This document shows positions 1-8,299 of a DNA stretch of 64,000 nt, in pieces. Below the pieces are notes generated by a model. It was not told where the DNA came from and searched no databases. It was given only the letters and a program-made list of their open reading frames with translations. A program made the position numbers and the translations under genes. Within the stretch, counting starts at the first letter, position 1. Each line of letters opens with the position of its first letter. The DNA is from Streptomyces mobaraensis NBRC 13819 = DSM 40847 (GTDB lineage: Bacteria > Actinomycetota > Actinomycetes > Streptomycetales > Streptomycetaceae): positions 4,427,501 to 4,491,500 of the forward strand of contig NZ_CP072827.1 of the NCBI RefSeq assembly GCF_017916255.1, written 5' to 3'.

Positions 1-299
1 AACCACGCCGACGGACGTCGAGCCGGGGGAGCCGATCCGGCCCGTCACCCTCACGCCGAGGGATGCGGCGCCCGGTGCCGTAGGGCGGGAGCGTCCGCGC
101 GCCCCGGTGCGGGCGTTCCGGGCCGGATCCGCCGACCGCTTCCTCCGTGCTTCTCAAGGAGCGTTCCTCTCCCCCACGCGGGTGAGCCGTTCCGTCCTCG
201 GGACGGACGTGCCGCCCCCGCCCCCACGGGGATCTTCGAACCGTCCGGGCACCGCCACCGCATCGGCGGTCAGCGTACGGCCAGATCAGGAGGATCCCC
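1..299. other. left-edge stretch without an assignable gene
   Basis: A plus-strand frame is open from the window edge, but its translation is rich in Arg, Pro and Ser and matches no family I know, so no gene is called. The only functional signal is an AGGAGG ribosome-binding site at about 288-293, seven bases before the ATG at 300. A 3' end of a gene starting left of the window cannot be excluded. Confidence 0.4.
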
Positions 300-962
300 A
301 TGACTGCTCGCGCCCGCAGGGCGGGACCGCACGGCCGGACGGCGGCGGGCGTACCCCGCTGGGCCGTGTGGGCCGCGTACGCGACCTCGTTGACGGCTCT
401 GCCCGCCGGGCTCTGGCGGATCCTGAGCGTCGATTTCCGCGTGCCGCTGATGGAGGTCGCGCCGGACGCCGACCCGCCGCCGGCCTGGTTCGGCGGCGAG
501 TGGTGGTACGTCATCGCGTTGAGCGCGGTCAGCGAGGCCCTCGCCTTCCTGGCGGTCGGCCTGGTCAGCGAGTGGGGCGAGCGGTGGCCGCGATGGATCC
601 CGCGGCTGGGCGGCCGCCGGATACCGATCCTCGCGGCGGTCGTCCCCGCCGGCCTGGGCGCGACGGTGAACACCCTGCTCTGGCCGTACGCGATGACGAT
701 GATCAGCCTCGGCCACAAGGTCGACGGGTCCGGGGCCGCGGGCTTCGGCACGCACGGCTGGCGGGAGGCCGTCTTCTACGGTGCGTACTGGCCGCTCGCC
801 GCGTGGGGGCCGCTGCTCGGGATCCTCACCGTGCACTACTACCGACGGCGCCGGGCCGCCGAGTCCGTCGGAACGGAACCCGTCATGACCGGTCAGTGTC
901 AGGGCGACCGGCAGCCGAGCCGGATGATGCGAGCGGGCCACACGGTGAAGACGCCGAGGTAG
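300..962 (+). CDS. small integral membrane protein, unknown function
   Basis: This 220-residue protein has about four hydrophobic segments (roughly residues 21-39, 70-88, 108-128 and 157-178). The loop before the second segment is acidic and Trp-rich, and the C-terminal tail is Arg-rich and probably cytoplasmic. The start is well set by an AGGAGG site at the right spacing. I see no catalytic or transport motif and do not recognise the family. It stands alone: the next gene is convergent on the minus strand and ends 30 bases away. Confidence 0.7.
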   Translation: MTARARRAGPHGRTAAGVPRWAVWAAYATSLTALPAGLWRILSVDFRVPLMEVAPDADPPPAWFGGEWWYVIALSAVSEALAFLAVGLVSEWGERWPRWIPRLGGRRIPILAAVVPAGLGATVNTLLWPYAMTMISLGHKVDGSGAAGFGTHGWREAVFYGAYWPLAAWGPLLGILTVHYYRRRRAAESVGTEPVMTGQCQGDRQPSRMMRAGHTVKTPR

Positions 963-991
963 CGGACGCGGCCGCGCGCTACGTCCCTCCC

Positions 992-1618
992 TCAGGACGC
1001 GTTCGGGTCCCTCCGCATGCACCAGGTGCGGGGGCCGTCGTCCGGTAGGCGTACGTCGGCCGTCACCCTGAATCCGAGCCGCTGGTAGAAGCGGACGTTC
1101 CGTTCGGTGGAGGTCTCCAAGTACGCGGGGTGTCCGGCGCGTTCGGCGGCCTCCAGGCCGGGGGACAGGACGGCGGCGCCGATTCCGCGGCCCTGATGGG
1201 CGGGGTCCACGCCGACGGTGGCCAGGAACCAGGCGGGCCCCTGCGGCCGGTGCGGTTCCAGCGCGCGTTCGGCGGACTCGAAGGCGGCGGCGCGGTCACC
1301 CGCCAACTCGGCGGCAGCGGGAGCCACTTCGGCGAAGGCGGGTCCGGGGTCCCGCTCGGGCGTGGTCCACACCGCGACGGCGACGGCACCCTCGCCTCCC
1401 GCCTCCTCCGTCACCCACACCCGCCCGTACGCCATGCCCACCCGCTCCAGGAAGAGGCTCTGGAAGCGACGGATCCGGTCCTCGTGATCGTCGGCGGCGA
1501 CGATGTGCCGGGTGAAGGGGTAGTCGGCGAACGCGCGGGTGAGAGTTCGGACGGACGAGGGCACGTCCCGCGAGGTGGCGGGGCGTACGAGGCGAGTGGG
1601 CTGTGTGTGGTGTGACAT
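992..1618 (-). CDS. GNAT family N-acetyltransferase
   Basis: A 208-residue acetyltransferase of the GNAT fold, transferring acetyl from acetyl-CoA to an unknown amine. The acetyl-CoA pyrophosphate loop is clear at about residues 136-152 (VGVDPAHQGRGIG), followed by the C-terminal signature with FYQRLGF around 177-183. The ATG at 1618 is chosen because conserved-looking sequence (TRLVRPATSRDV) begins just after it; no strong ribosome-binding site is visible. The frame stays open upstream but reads as non-coding. Neighbours give no hint of the substrate. Confidence 0.85.
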   Translation of the reverse strand: MSHHTQPTRLVRPATSRDVPSSVRTLTRAFADYPFTRHIVAADDHEDRIRRFQSLFLERVGMAYGRVWVTEEAGGEGAVAVAVWTTPERDPGPAFAEVAPAAAELAGDRAAAFESAERALEPHRPQGPAWFLATVGVDPAHQGRGIGAAVLSPGLEAAERAGHPAYLETSTERNVRFYQRLGFRVTADVRLPDDGPRTWCMRRDPNAS

Positions 1619-1842
1619 GTCCGGGGAACGGCCGGGAAGCGACGGACCGTTCCCGTGAAGTGAGGGATTCCCGCGGTCCGCTCTCCGCTTGGCGCGCGGT
1701 GAGGACGCGCGGACGCGGCGGGTGTCCGACGGGTCCGGGTCCGGTACCGGCCAACTCCCGTACCGCACTGGGGGACCGCCGCATCGGCGACTAGCGTCGG
1801 CTCGCGCAACGACCAACCCGGCATCCAGGCAAGGGAGGAACC

Positions 1843-2211
1843 ATGAACATCCGCCCCCGTGTCGCGGTCGTCACCGCCTCACTGGCCCTCGCGGGCGGAG
1901 CGGTGGCAGGGTTCGCGGCACCCGCGTCCGCGTCGGTCGTGGAGGCCGCCGCGACGCCCGCCGCGACCGTCCCTTCCGCCACCGGCGGATCGGGCTTCAC
2001 CTGCGCCACCTGGCGGTACCTGCGGGGCGACATCGGCCATGGCGCGTCGATCACGTGCTACGGCAAGTCGTTCACCTCGTACGTCGTCTGCCACCGCGCC
2101 GACGGGATCGACTACCTCCGCTTCGGCGACCGCGTCCGCTCCGGCCGTACGTCGACCGCGTGGTGCGACCTGAACGGCGAGGTCATCGACGCCGGGGCGA
2201 TCCCCGGCTGA
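1843..2211 (+). CDS. small secreted protein with four cysteines
   Basis: A 122-residue exported protein. An N-terminal signal peptide has a basic MNIRPR start, a hydrophobic core to about residue 25 and an Ala-X-Ala cleavage region near residue 30 (PASASV). The mature part has an Ala/Thr/Pro linker and then a compact domain with Cys at 54, 72, 83 and 108, consistent with two disulphides. GGGAGG lies just before the ATG. The domain resembles the many small secreted Streptomyces proteins of unknown function; no catalytic residues are evident. Confidence 0.75.
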   Translation: MNIRPRVAVVTASLALAGGAVAGFAAPASASVVEAAATPAATVPSATGGSGFTCATWRYLRGDIGHGASITCYGKSFTSYVVCHRADGIDYLRFGDRVRSGRTSTAWCDLNGEVIDAGAIPG

Positions 2212-2253
2212 GGAGGCGATCCACCACTGACGCGGTGATCGACCGCTGAGCGT

Positions 2254-3864
2254 TCACGTCTCGCCGTCCACCCCGTCGACCTCTCCGTCGACGCCGACGA
2301 GCACGGCGCCCTCCCGGCAGTCGCGGCAGAGGGTGGGGTGGGCGGCCCGAACGGCGCGATCACAGCCGTCGCAGGTCTGGAGGGGGAGGGGGAGGGGAGC
2401 GGGCGGGGTGGACGGTCCGGTCTGCGGGACCCCGAAATCCGGCGCGTCCCAGGGAGCGAGCCCCGGCGGCGCGTCTCTGGGTGCCTCCAGGGGCTCCAGG
2501 GGCTCCAGCGGCCCGGTGGGCAGGGCGGGCGGCAGCCAGTGGGTGAGCCGATGACGGAGGAGGCGCGCGGGCCAGGAGATGCGGCCGATGGGCAGTTCGG
2601 CGGTCAGCGTGCGGACGATCTGCCGGGGCCCGACGCCGCGTTCGAGCCAGGCCCGGACGGCGGGCGACAGCTCCCGCACGTCCTTCTCGGAGAGCAGGAG
2701 GCGGGGATCGTGCCGGCGGAGCCCGGCGAGGAGGTCGGCGGCGGGGCCGTCGGGTGGGGGCGGGGGCGAGGCAAACGGCTCGGGCGCCGGGGGCCGCTCC
2801 GGCGGTGAGGGCTCCGGCCGCGACGGCGAGAGCTCCGACCGTGCCGGTTCGGGCGGCTGCTGCAACGGCCTTTCCGGCCGGGCTGGTGCGGGCTGCTGCA
2901 ACAGTCGCTTCGACTGAGCCGGTTCCGCCAGCCGCTGCAACGGCCGCCCCGGCCAAGCCGGTTCGGTCTGCCGCTGCAACAGTTGCTTCGGCCGATCCGG
3001 GTCCGACTCCCCCTCCGACTCCCCCTCCGACCGCCACTCCGGCCGCGTCGGTGCCGACTGCCGCTGCGACCACTCCGGCCGCCCCGGTTCGGTCTGCCGC
3101 TGCAACAGCCGATCCGACCGCGAGGGCTCCGGCTGCCACTCCAACCGCTGCTCCAGCCTTGACGGCTCGGGCTCCGGCCGCTGCCCCAGCTCTGACGGCT
3201 CGGACCCCGACGGCGCAGGCCGTGACCGCTCCAGCCCGGACGGCTCCAGCTGCGACGGCTCCATCCCCGACGGCGCAGGCTGCGACTGCTCCAGTCTCGG
3301 CGGCTCCAGCTGCGACCGGCCCGGCCCCGACGGCGCAGGCCGCGACCGCTCCAGCCCCCACGGCTCAGGCTGCGACCGGCCCTGCCCCGACGGCTCGGAC
3401 TGCGACTGCCCCGGCCCCGCCCCCTTCCCCCGCCCCCGCCGCCGGGCGAGGGCGACCGGCGGCGTCCCCCTACCGGAGTGGTCAACCACTGCCCCCGCCC
3501 CAGGCCGTTCATGCCAGCTCGTGACGGTGACGACGCGCCCCTCCTTCGTCCGCACCCGCTCCCGCCGCAGGTAACCGGCCTGCTCCAGCTCGCGCAGCCC
3601 GCGTCCGATGGTGATCTCGCCTTCCCGGAACCGCCTGGTCAGATCCTTGATCCCGACGCTCGCGCCATCCGGCAGGGACTGCACGTACACACCGATCCCG
3701 ATCGCGACCAGCGACAACTCCCGATGCTGGGCGAGGTGGTTGCCGACCACCGTGAAGTGCGAGGTGTGCCGGTGCCGGACGTGCACCACTCCGGCGAGTG
3801 ACGGTGCGGCTTGCGGCGCCACGGCGCACGCTCCCGCGTGCGCGCTAAACTGCGTCTCAGTCAT
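2254..3864 (-). CDS. winged-helix protein with long repeat linker and C-terminal zinc-binding motif
   Basis: This 536-residue protein has three parts. Residues about 25-115 form a winged helix of the kind used to bind DNA (FTVVGNHLAQHRELSL, then a recognition-helix region SVGIKDLTRRF and a wing EGRVVTV). Residues about 150-365 are a Pro/Ser/Glu/Arg/Gln-rich repeat linker. The C-terminal part has a helical segment (residues about 385-455) and a CxxC-x(11)-CxxC pair close to the end that probably binds zinc. The ATG at 3864 is chosen because family-like sequence starts there; the frame is open 29 codons further upstream. A helix-turn-helix protein of this shape is common in Streptomyces, but its target is unknown. 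Confidence 0.75.
   Translation of the reverse strand: MTETQFSAHAGACAVAPQAAPSLAGVVHVRHRHTSHFTVVGNHLAQHRELSLVAIGIGVYVQSLPDGASVGIKDLTRRFREGEITIGRGLRELEQAGYLRRERVRTKEGRVVTVTSWHERPGAGAVVDHSGRGTPPVALARRRGRGKGAGPGQSQSEPSGQGRSQPEPWGLERSRPAPSGPGRSQLEPPRLEQSQPAPSGMEPSQLEPSGLERSRPAPSGSEPSELGQRPEPEPSRLEQRLEWQPEPSRSDRLLQRQTEPGRPEWSQRQSAPTRPEWRSEGESEGESDPDRPKQLLQRQTEPAWPGRPLQRLAEPAQSKRLLQQPAPARPERPLQQPPEPARSELSPSRPEPSPPERPPAPEPFASPPPPPDGPAADLLAGLRRHDPRLLLSEKDVRELSPAVRAWLERGVGPRQIVRTLTAELPIGRISWPARLLRHRLTHWLPPALPTGPLEPLEPLEAPRDAPPGLAPWDAPDFGVPQTGPSTPPAPLPLPLQTCDGCDRAVRAAHPTLCRDCREGAVLVGVDGEVDGVDGET
3178..3411 (-). repeat. 30-bp tandem repeat coding for decapeptides
   Basis: Within the winged-helix gene, about seven to eight imperfect 30-base units encode a ten-residue repeat of the form SG-x-E-R-S-x-P/L-x-P. 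Further along the linker (2880-3130) a looser repeat of about 13 residues with LLQRQTEP-like blocks follows. The unit length is a multiple of three, so copy-number change would keep the reading frame. Confidence 0.8.
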
Positions 3865-4088
3865 GGGGAAGGGTCTGCTTCCTTGATGATCAGGCCCTCG
3901 CCCGGGATGGCTGTCCCGGCGGGGGCCGTCGTCATTTTCCCGACGTCTCATCGGGTGAGCGCGACGCTACCGTGCCGATCGAGGCGCTTTCCACCGCGTC
4001 ACCCGATGGGGTGACAAGGGTGGGTTGGGTGGGAAAGAGTTCTTCCCATCGAGTCTTCAACCGGACGTCCCCCGTTACCGGTTCGCGG

Positions 4089-5153
4089 TCATCCGCCCCC
4101 CGACGCACCGGGTCCCGGAACCCTCGATCCGGTATCTCCGGCGGTTCCCCGTCCACCGGTGGACGTCGTCGTCGCCGGCGACGGCCCTCGCGAGCCACGA
4201 GAGGACCGCCCGGCCGCGTACACGCGTGGATCCCCGGTGTAGACGTCGCACCAGTCGTCGGTGAGGGCGCGGAAACCGTCCGGCGTGCAGCCGGTGAGCA
4301 GGCGGAATTCACGGATGAGATGGGACTGGTCGGTATAGCCGCACGTCGCGGCGGCTTCGGCCCAGGAGGGCGGACGAGTGCCGCGCATGAGCGCCATGAC
4401 GCGCTGTAGGCGGGCGATACGGGCCAGGGGCTTGGGCGCCAGTCCGACCTCCCGGTGGAAGCGGTCGGTCAAGTGCTGTCTCGACCAGCCGACTTCGTCG
4501 GCCAGGGTACCGATCGACGTCGCCCCCGTGCCCATGAGCCGTCTCCAGACGTGGTCGACCTGGGGAGGCAGTTCCGGCCCCGCGCCGATCCGTGTCAGCA
4601 GGAACTCGTCACAGATCCGGAATCGCGCGGCCCAGTCCGGAGCCTCGGCGAGCCGTTCGGCATACCGACGGCCCACGGGGGTCAGGAGGTCGGTGAGGCG
4701 CACGGTCGTGTGGGCCAGTTCCCGCAGGGGAAAGCCGAACAGCGCTCGGGCGCCCAGAGGCGTCAGGAGCAGCACCATGCCGTGCTCCCGTCCGGACTGC
4801 CGGATCGTCAGCGGACGATCGCACAGGCCGGTCACCGGGGAGAGCAGGGACGCCCCCGTCGGGGCCGGTCCGGCCGCGTCGGTGACGAGATGCCGGACCG
4901 GCGCCTCGAAGTCGATGACGACCATCACCGCCGCCAGCGCTGTCACCCGTCGGAGCCGTGGTCGGGGGAGCGAGAAATCCTGCCCTGTGTAGCCCAGAAC
5001 GTGGCTGGTCAGCAACGGATGCGGGGTGCCGTAGGCCAGGCGTGCCGAATCGGCCTTCTGCACGACGGCCGCCGTTGTCCGGACCCCCACGGACCCCGCT
5101 CCTCCCGGAAGCCCGTGCGCGGATTGCCGTCGGGCGATCCGCCATTCTTCCAA
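4089..5153 (-). CDS. AraC family transcriptional regulator
   Basis: A 354-residue regulator with an N-terminal sensing region (conserved-looking HPLLTSHVLGYTGQDF near residue 45) and a C-terminal double helix-turn-helix of AraC type at about residues 205-300, including SIGTLADEVGWSRQHLTDRF and the second helix pair SHLIREFRLLTGCTPDGFR. The tail after the domain is Ser/Gly/Pro-rich. The start is uncertain: 5153 is a TTG, and in-frame GTG codons lie about 20 codons in. The gene stands alone between the winged-helix gene and the Nudix-like gene, all on the same strand. Target and ligand are unknown. Confidence 0.85.
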   Translation of the reverse strand: MEEWRIARRQSAHGLPGGAGSVGVRTTAAVVQKADSARLAYGTPHPLLTSHVLGYTGQDFSLPRPRLRRVTALAAVMVVIDFEAPVRHLVTDAAGPAPTGASLLSPVTGLCDRPLTIRQSGREHGMVLLLTPLGARALFGFPLRELAHTTVRLTDLLTPVGRRYAERLAEAPDWAARFRICDEFLLTRIGAGPELPPQVDHVWRRLMGTGATSIGTLADEVGWSRQHLTDRFHREVGLAPKPLARIARLQRVMALMRGTRPPSWAEAAATCGYTDQSHLIREFRLLTGCTPDGFRALTDDWCDVYTGDPRVYAAGRSSRGSRGPSPATTTSTGGRGTAGDTGSRVPGPGASGGG

Positions 5154-5300
5154 TCCCGTCCCCCAGACGGGAGATTAGCGTCGGCCACGCCGCTGTCACG
5201 CGGCATACGCGGGCCCGCGGGGATCACTCCGACGGGGGTGAAGTGGTCCCCGCGGGCCCTCGCGGCGCAGCTGGGAGATGGGGGCTCTGTTGCGAGCAGG

Positions 5301-5717
5301 TCAGGTGGCCCGGGCGCCTCTCAGAGCACGGGCCGCTTCGGTGACGAGGCGGTGTTCATGGGGGCTGACGCCCTCGGCGATGCCCGGGTAGTCCACGAAC
5401 GCGAAGGCTGCGATGTCGGACCGCGCGCCGGGCAGTTTGATGCGCGCGATGTCATCGGCGTGCAGGGGCGTGCATGCGAACAGGTGGGCGGTGGAGCGGC
5501 TTTCGTGGATCAGCTCCATGCCGAGCACAAAACGCGGCTCGATGCGGATGTGCAGGTCGCGGCGGGTGTAGTAAGCCATCGCGTTCCGGGCCGTCTCCTC
5601 TCGGAGGGCAGGCCCGCCGGGAAGCCGCCACTTTCCGGCGCCGGACTTGAACATGAGGAGTCGGCCGTCGGTGTCGGTGATATGCGCGAGGCCATAGATG
5701 AGTGGTGTGGGGGGCAT
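5301..5717 (-). CDS. Nudix-like protein with degenerate Nudix box (copy A)
   Basis: A 138-residue protein with the opening of a Nudix fold (IYGLAHITDTDGRLLMFK, then WRLPGGPALREE), where Nudix enzymes hydrolyse nucleoside diphosphates linked to another moiety. The Nudix box should read GX5EX7REUXEEXGU; here the GX5E part is kept but the metal-binding REXXEE block is replaced by YYTRRD, so classical catalysis is doubtful. The ATG at 5717 has AAGGA upstream. A same-length paralogue lies at 63132-63548 with the same substitution. A 26-bp operator-like palindrome about 100 bases upstream suggests control by the adjacent GntR regulator. Confidence 0.75.
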   Translation of the reverse strand: MPPTPLIYGLAHITDTDGRLLMFKSGAGKWRLPGGPALREETARNAMAYYTRRDLHIRIEPRFVLGMELIHESRSTAHLFACTPLHADDIARIKLPGARSDIAAFAFVDYPGIAEGVSPHEHRLVTEAARALRGARAT

Positions 5718-5817
5718 GGCGACGAGTCCTTACGCCGGGAGCGTCGAGAGTGCCGAGGTGCGGTGTGAGGCGGCAGCGACTTCATGCGGAGGTGCCGCCA
5801 CGACACCGCGTGGCACA

Positions 5818-5843
5818 GACTGGACCGGTTTACCGGTCCAGTC
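5818..5843. promoter_or_regulatory. perfect 26-bp palindrome, probable GntR operator
   Basis: Arms of 12 bases (GACTGGACCGGT and its exact complement) flank a TT centre. It lies just downstream of the gntR stop codon and about 100 bases upstream of the Nudix-like gene, in a position to control that gene. A related, imperfect site lies in front of gntR itself. Confidence 0.7.
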
Positions 5844-5846
5844 AAA

Positions 5847-6575
5847 TCAACGTCCCGCGCTCATGGGGTAGTTGTCCACTCGTTCCCAGAGGTCGGACGG
5901 CGTCACGCCTTCCTCACAGACCAATGCGTTCCCTGCCGCATCACAGGCAACATGCAGGTCGACCGCCACGGCGAGCGGCTGCTCGCGTGCCAACCGCGCC
6001 GCCTCTTCCGCCGTGGCAAGCCGGACCGTCGTGACGTCACTGCCTTTGACCGGGCGCCGCCCGGTCTCGCGGGCCACGTAGTTGGTCGTGCCCTCGGTGA
6101 TGGGCCCTTTCTGTGCGAGGCGGGGGCATCGGTCGGCCACCTCGTGCGGGAACCACGCGCTCACCAGCGACAGCGGCGAGCCGTCGTCCAGCAGGACGAG
6201 CCGGTCACGCCGCAAGGCCGTCTCCTCGGTCCGGAGGTCGAGGGCACCGCGGATTCGCTCGGGCGGCAACTCCCAGGCCGGAACGCCGAGTCGGCGGAAC
6301 GGCCGGCCGTCGGACGTCCGGGCGGTGTCGACGCGGCGCCCTCCGGCCGGCCTGGCCAGCGGGACGTCCGTGACCAGGAAGCCGAGCCCTTGCCGTGAGA
6401 CCACCACGCCATCCGCGCGCAGCATCTCGAACGCCTTGTTGACGGTCGCCCGCGAGACGCCCCACTGCTCGCACAGGTCCCGACCGGACGGCAGGAGGTC
6501 GCCGGGGCCGAACTCCCCCTCGGTGATGCGCCGACGAAGCGAGTCGGCGATCTGTTCGTACTTCAGCACTGGCAT
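5847..6575 (-). CDS. GntR family transcriptional regulator (HutC-type, UTRA domain)
   Basis: A 242-residue regulator. Residues 3-70 are the GntR winged helix (YEQIADSLRRRITEGEFGPG, then LPSGRDLCEQWGVSRATVNKAFEML). Residues about 85-235 match the ligand-binding UTRA domain of the HutC subfamily. The start at 6575 has GGGAG upstream. Operator-like repeats sit immediately in front of this gene and behind it, before the Nudix-like gene, so autoregulation and control of both flanking genes are likely. The ligand cannot be told. Confidence 0.88.
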   Translation of the reverse strand: MPVLKYEQIADSLRRRITEGEFGPGDLLPSGRDLCEQWGVSRATVNKAFEMLRADGVVVSRQGLGFLVTDVPLARPAGGRRVDTARTSDGRPFRRLGVPAWELPPERIRGALDLRTEETALRRDRLVLLDDGSPLSLVSAWFPHEVADRCPRLAQKGPITEGTTNYVARETGRRPVKGSDVTTVRLATAEEAARLAREQPLAVAVDLHVACDAAGNALVCEEGVTPSDLWERVDNYPMSAGR

Positions 6576-6593
6576 GCCCACACTCCCACCCTC

Positions 6594-6613
6594 TGGACAG
6601 GTTGACCGGTCAA
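6594..6613. promoter_or_regulatory. imperfect copy of the GntR operator between gntR and methyltransferase
   Basis: TGGACAGGT-TG-ACCGGTCAA is a 9-2-9 inverted repeat with 7 of 9 arm matches, and it shares its ACCGGTC half with the perfect palindrome at 5818-5843. It lies between the divergent start codons of gntR and the methyltransferase gene, so one bound protein could affect both. Confidence 0.6.
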
Positions 6614-6621
6614 GGGACAGC

Positions 6622-7446
6622 ATGCTCTCCATGACGCAGCCGCCCGAGGTCGCACCCGAAATCATCGCGTTCTACACCGACGGGTACGACGAGGCAACGC
6701 GGTTGACGTCGTCCGCCGACGGCAGGCTCGAACTGGTGCGTACGCAGGAGTTGCTGCGCCGGCACCTGCCGCCCGTGCCCGCAGTGGTCCTGGATGTCGG
6801 GGGCGGCCCCGGCGTGCACGCGCGGTGGCTGGCGGCCGATGGGTACGACGTGCGGCTGGTCGATCCTGTGCCGCGACACGTCGAGGCGGCGCGGGAAGCC
6901 GGTTGCCGGGCCGAGATCGGGGATGCGCGAAGCCTCACGGTGGACGATCGGTCCTGCGACGCCGTACTGCTTCTCGGGCCGCTCTACCATCTGCTGGAAC
7001 AGGAAGACCGGCTGCGGGCGCTGGCCGAAGCCCGGCGTGTCCTCAAGCCCGGCGGCCTGCTCGCCGCCGCGGCGATCAGCCGTTACGCCTCCTTGTTCGA
7101 GCACACGGCCACCACCTGGCTCGACCGTGGAGGCGTGCGCGAAGCGGTCGTGGACATCCTCGCCACCGGGCGGCATGAAGCCGGGCGCAAGGGGTTCACG
7201 GCCGCCTACTTCCACACCGCCGACGAGCTGTCGGACGAACTGAGCCTGGCCGGGTTCCGGGGCGTGCGTCTGTACGGGGTCGAGGGTCCGGCCTGGGGAC
7301 TGTTGAAGGCCGTGGAGCTGCACACAGGGGAGCGGCTCGGCGAATCGGCCATGTTCCGGGCGGCACTTGACGCGGCGCGGATGGCTGAGGCGTACCCGGA
7401 ACTTCTCGCCGCCGGGTCCCACCTGCTCGCCGTCGCGCGGGTCTGA
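6622..7446 (+). CDS. SAM-dependent methyltransferase (class I)
   Basis: A 274-residue methyltransferase. Motif I is VVLDVGGGPGVHARWLA at about residues 57-75, an acidic residue ends the second strand (VRLVDPVPRHV), and the motif for the fourth strand is SCDAVLLLGPLYHL. The C-terminal half resembles methyltransferases of unknown small-molecule substrates. ATG at 6622 has AAGGGA upstream; ATG at 6631 is possible. It is divergent from gntR, with an operator-like repeat directly upstream, so it is a probable GntR target. Confidence 0.85.
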   Translation: MLSMTQPPEVAPEIIAFYTDGYDEATRLTSSADGRLELVRTQELLRRHLPPVPAVVLDVGGGPGVHARWLAADGYDVRLVDPVPRHVEAAREAGCRAEIGDARSLTVDDRSCDAVLLLGPLYHLLEQEDRLRALAEARRVLKPGGLLAAAAISRYASLFEHTATTWLDRGGVREAVVDILATGRHEAGRKGFTAAYFHTADELSDELSLAGFRGVRLYGVEGPAWGLLKAVELHTGERLGESAMFRAALDAARMAEAYPELLAAGSHLLAVARV

Positions 7447-7456
7447 AGCCCCCGGC

Positions 7457-8299
7457 TCAGACGGAGTCGGCGCGGCCCGGTGCCGGGGGCCCCGGGACGA
7501 TCAGGGGGCCGCCGGTGACCGGGTCCGGGACGACCACCGACTCCAGGCCGAAGACGTCGCGGACGAGGTCCGCCGTCACCACGTCCGCCGGGCGGCCCTG
7601 GGCGACGACGCGGCCGTTCTTCATGGCGACGAGGTGATCGGCGTAGCGGGCGGCCTGGTTGAGGTCGTGGAGGACGGCGACGACCGTGCGGCCGCGGTCG
7701 GTGTTGAGGCGGCGGACGAGGTCGAGGACCTCGACCTGGTGGGCGATGTCGAGGTAGGTCGTCGGCTCGTCGAGGAGGAGCAGATCGGTCTCCTGGGCGA
7801 GGGCCATGGCGATCCAGACGCGCTGCCGCTGGCCGCCGGAGAGTTCGTCGACCGGGCGGTCGGCGAGCGCCGCGACGTCCGTGCGCCGCATCGCCTCGGC
7901 GACGGCGCGTTCGTCGGCCTCCGACCACTGCTGCCACCAGCGCTGGTGCGGCTGCCGGCCGCGTGCGACGAGGTCGGCGACCGTGATCGCCTCGGGGGCC
8001 ACCGGGGTCTGCGGCAGCAGGCCCAGGCGGGTGGCCAGTCGCCGGGTGGGGACGCGGGTCAGTTCCTCACCGTCCAGGAGGACCGCACCGGACGCCGGCT
8101 TCAACAGCCGTCCCAGGGCGCGCAGCAGCGTCGACTTGCCGCAGGCGTTCGGGCCGATGATCACGGTGACCTCGCCGTCCGGCACATCGAGGTCGAGGCC
8201 CTCCACGACCGTGCGCTGCTCGTAGGCGAGGGTGAGGGAGCGGGCGCGCAGCCGTGCGGAGGCCGTGCGGGTCGCCAGGGGGGCCGTTTCCTGCGTCAT
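7457..8299 (-). CDS. iron-siderophore ABC transporter ATP-binding protein (FepC/FhuC type)
   Basis: A 280-residue ATPase for ferric-siderophore import. It has Walker A (GPNACGKST), the ABC signature [15 protein letters not shown], Walker B ([12 protein letters not shown]) and the switch His ([13 protein letters not shown]), all in order and intact. The Ala in GPNACGKST is typical of the siderophore subgroup. Its ATG overlaps the stop of the upstream permease as ATGA, which indicates translational coupling. It is the last gene of a permease-permease-ATPase operon behind an iron box. Confidence 0.95.
   Translation of the reverse strand: MTQETAPLATRTASARLRARSLTLAYEQRTVVEGLDLDVPDGEVTVIIGPNACGKSTLLRALGRLLKPASGAVLLDGEELTRVPTRRLATRLGLLPQTPVAPEAITVADLVARGRQPHQRWWQQWSEADERAVAEAMRRTDVAALADRPVDELSGGQRQRVWIAMALAQETDLLLLDEPTTYLDIAHQVEVLDLVRRLNTDRGRTVVAVLHDLNQAARYADHLVAMKNGRVVAQGRPADVVTADLVRDVFGLESVVVPDPVTGGPLIVPGPPAPGRADSV

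Noticed and set aside
107..1048. Long plus-strand frame over the first gene
   Set aside because: It overlaps the membrane-protein gene at 300-962 in another frame and lacks any domain; the membrane protein has a good ribosome-binding site.
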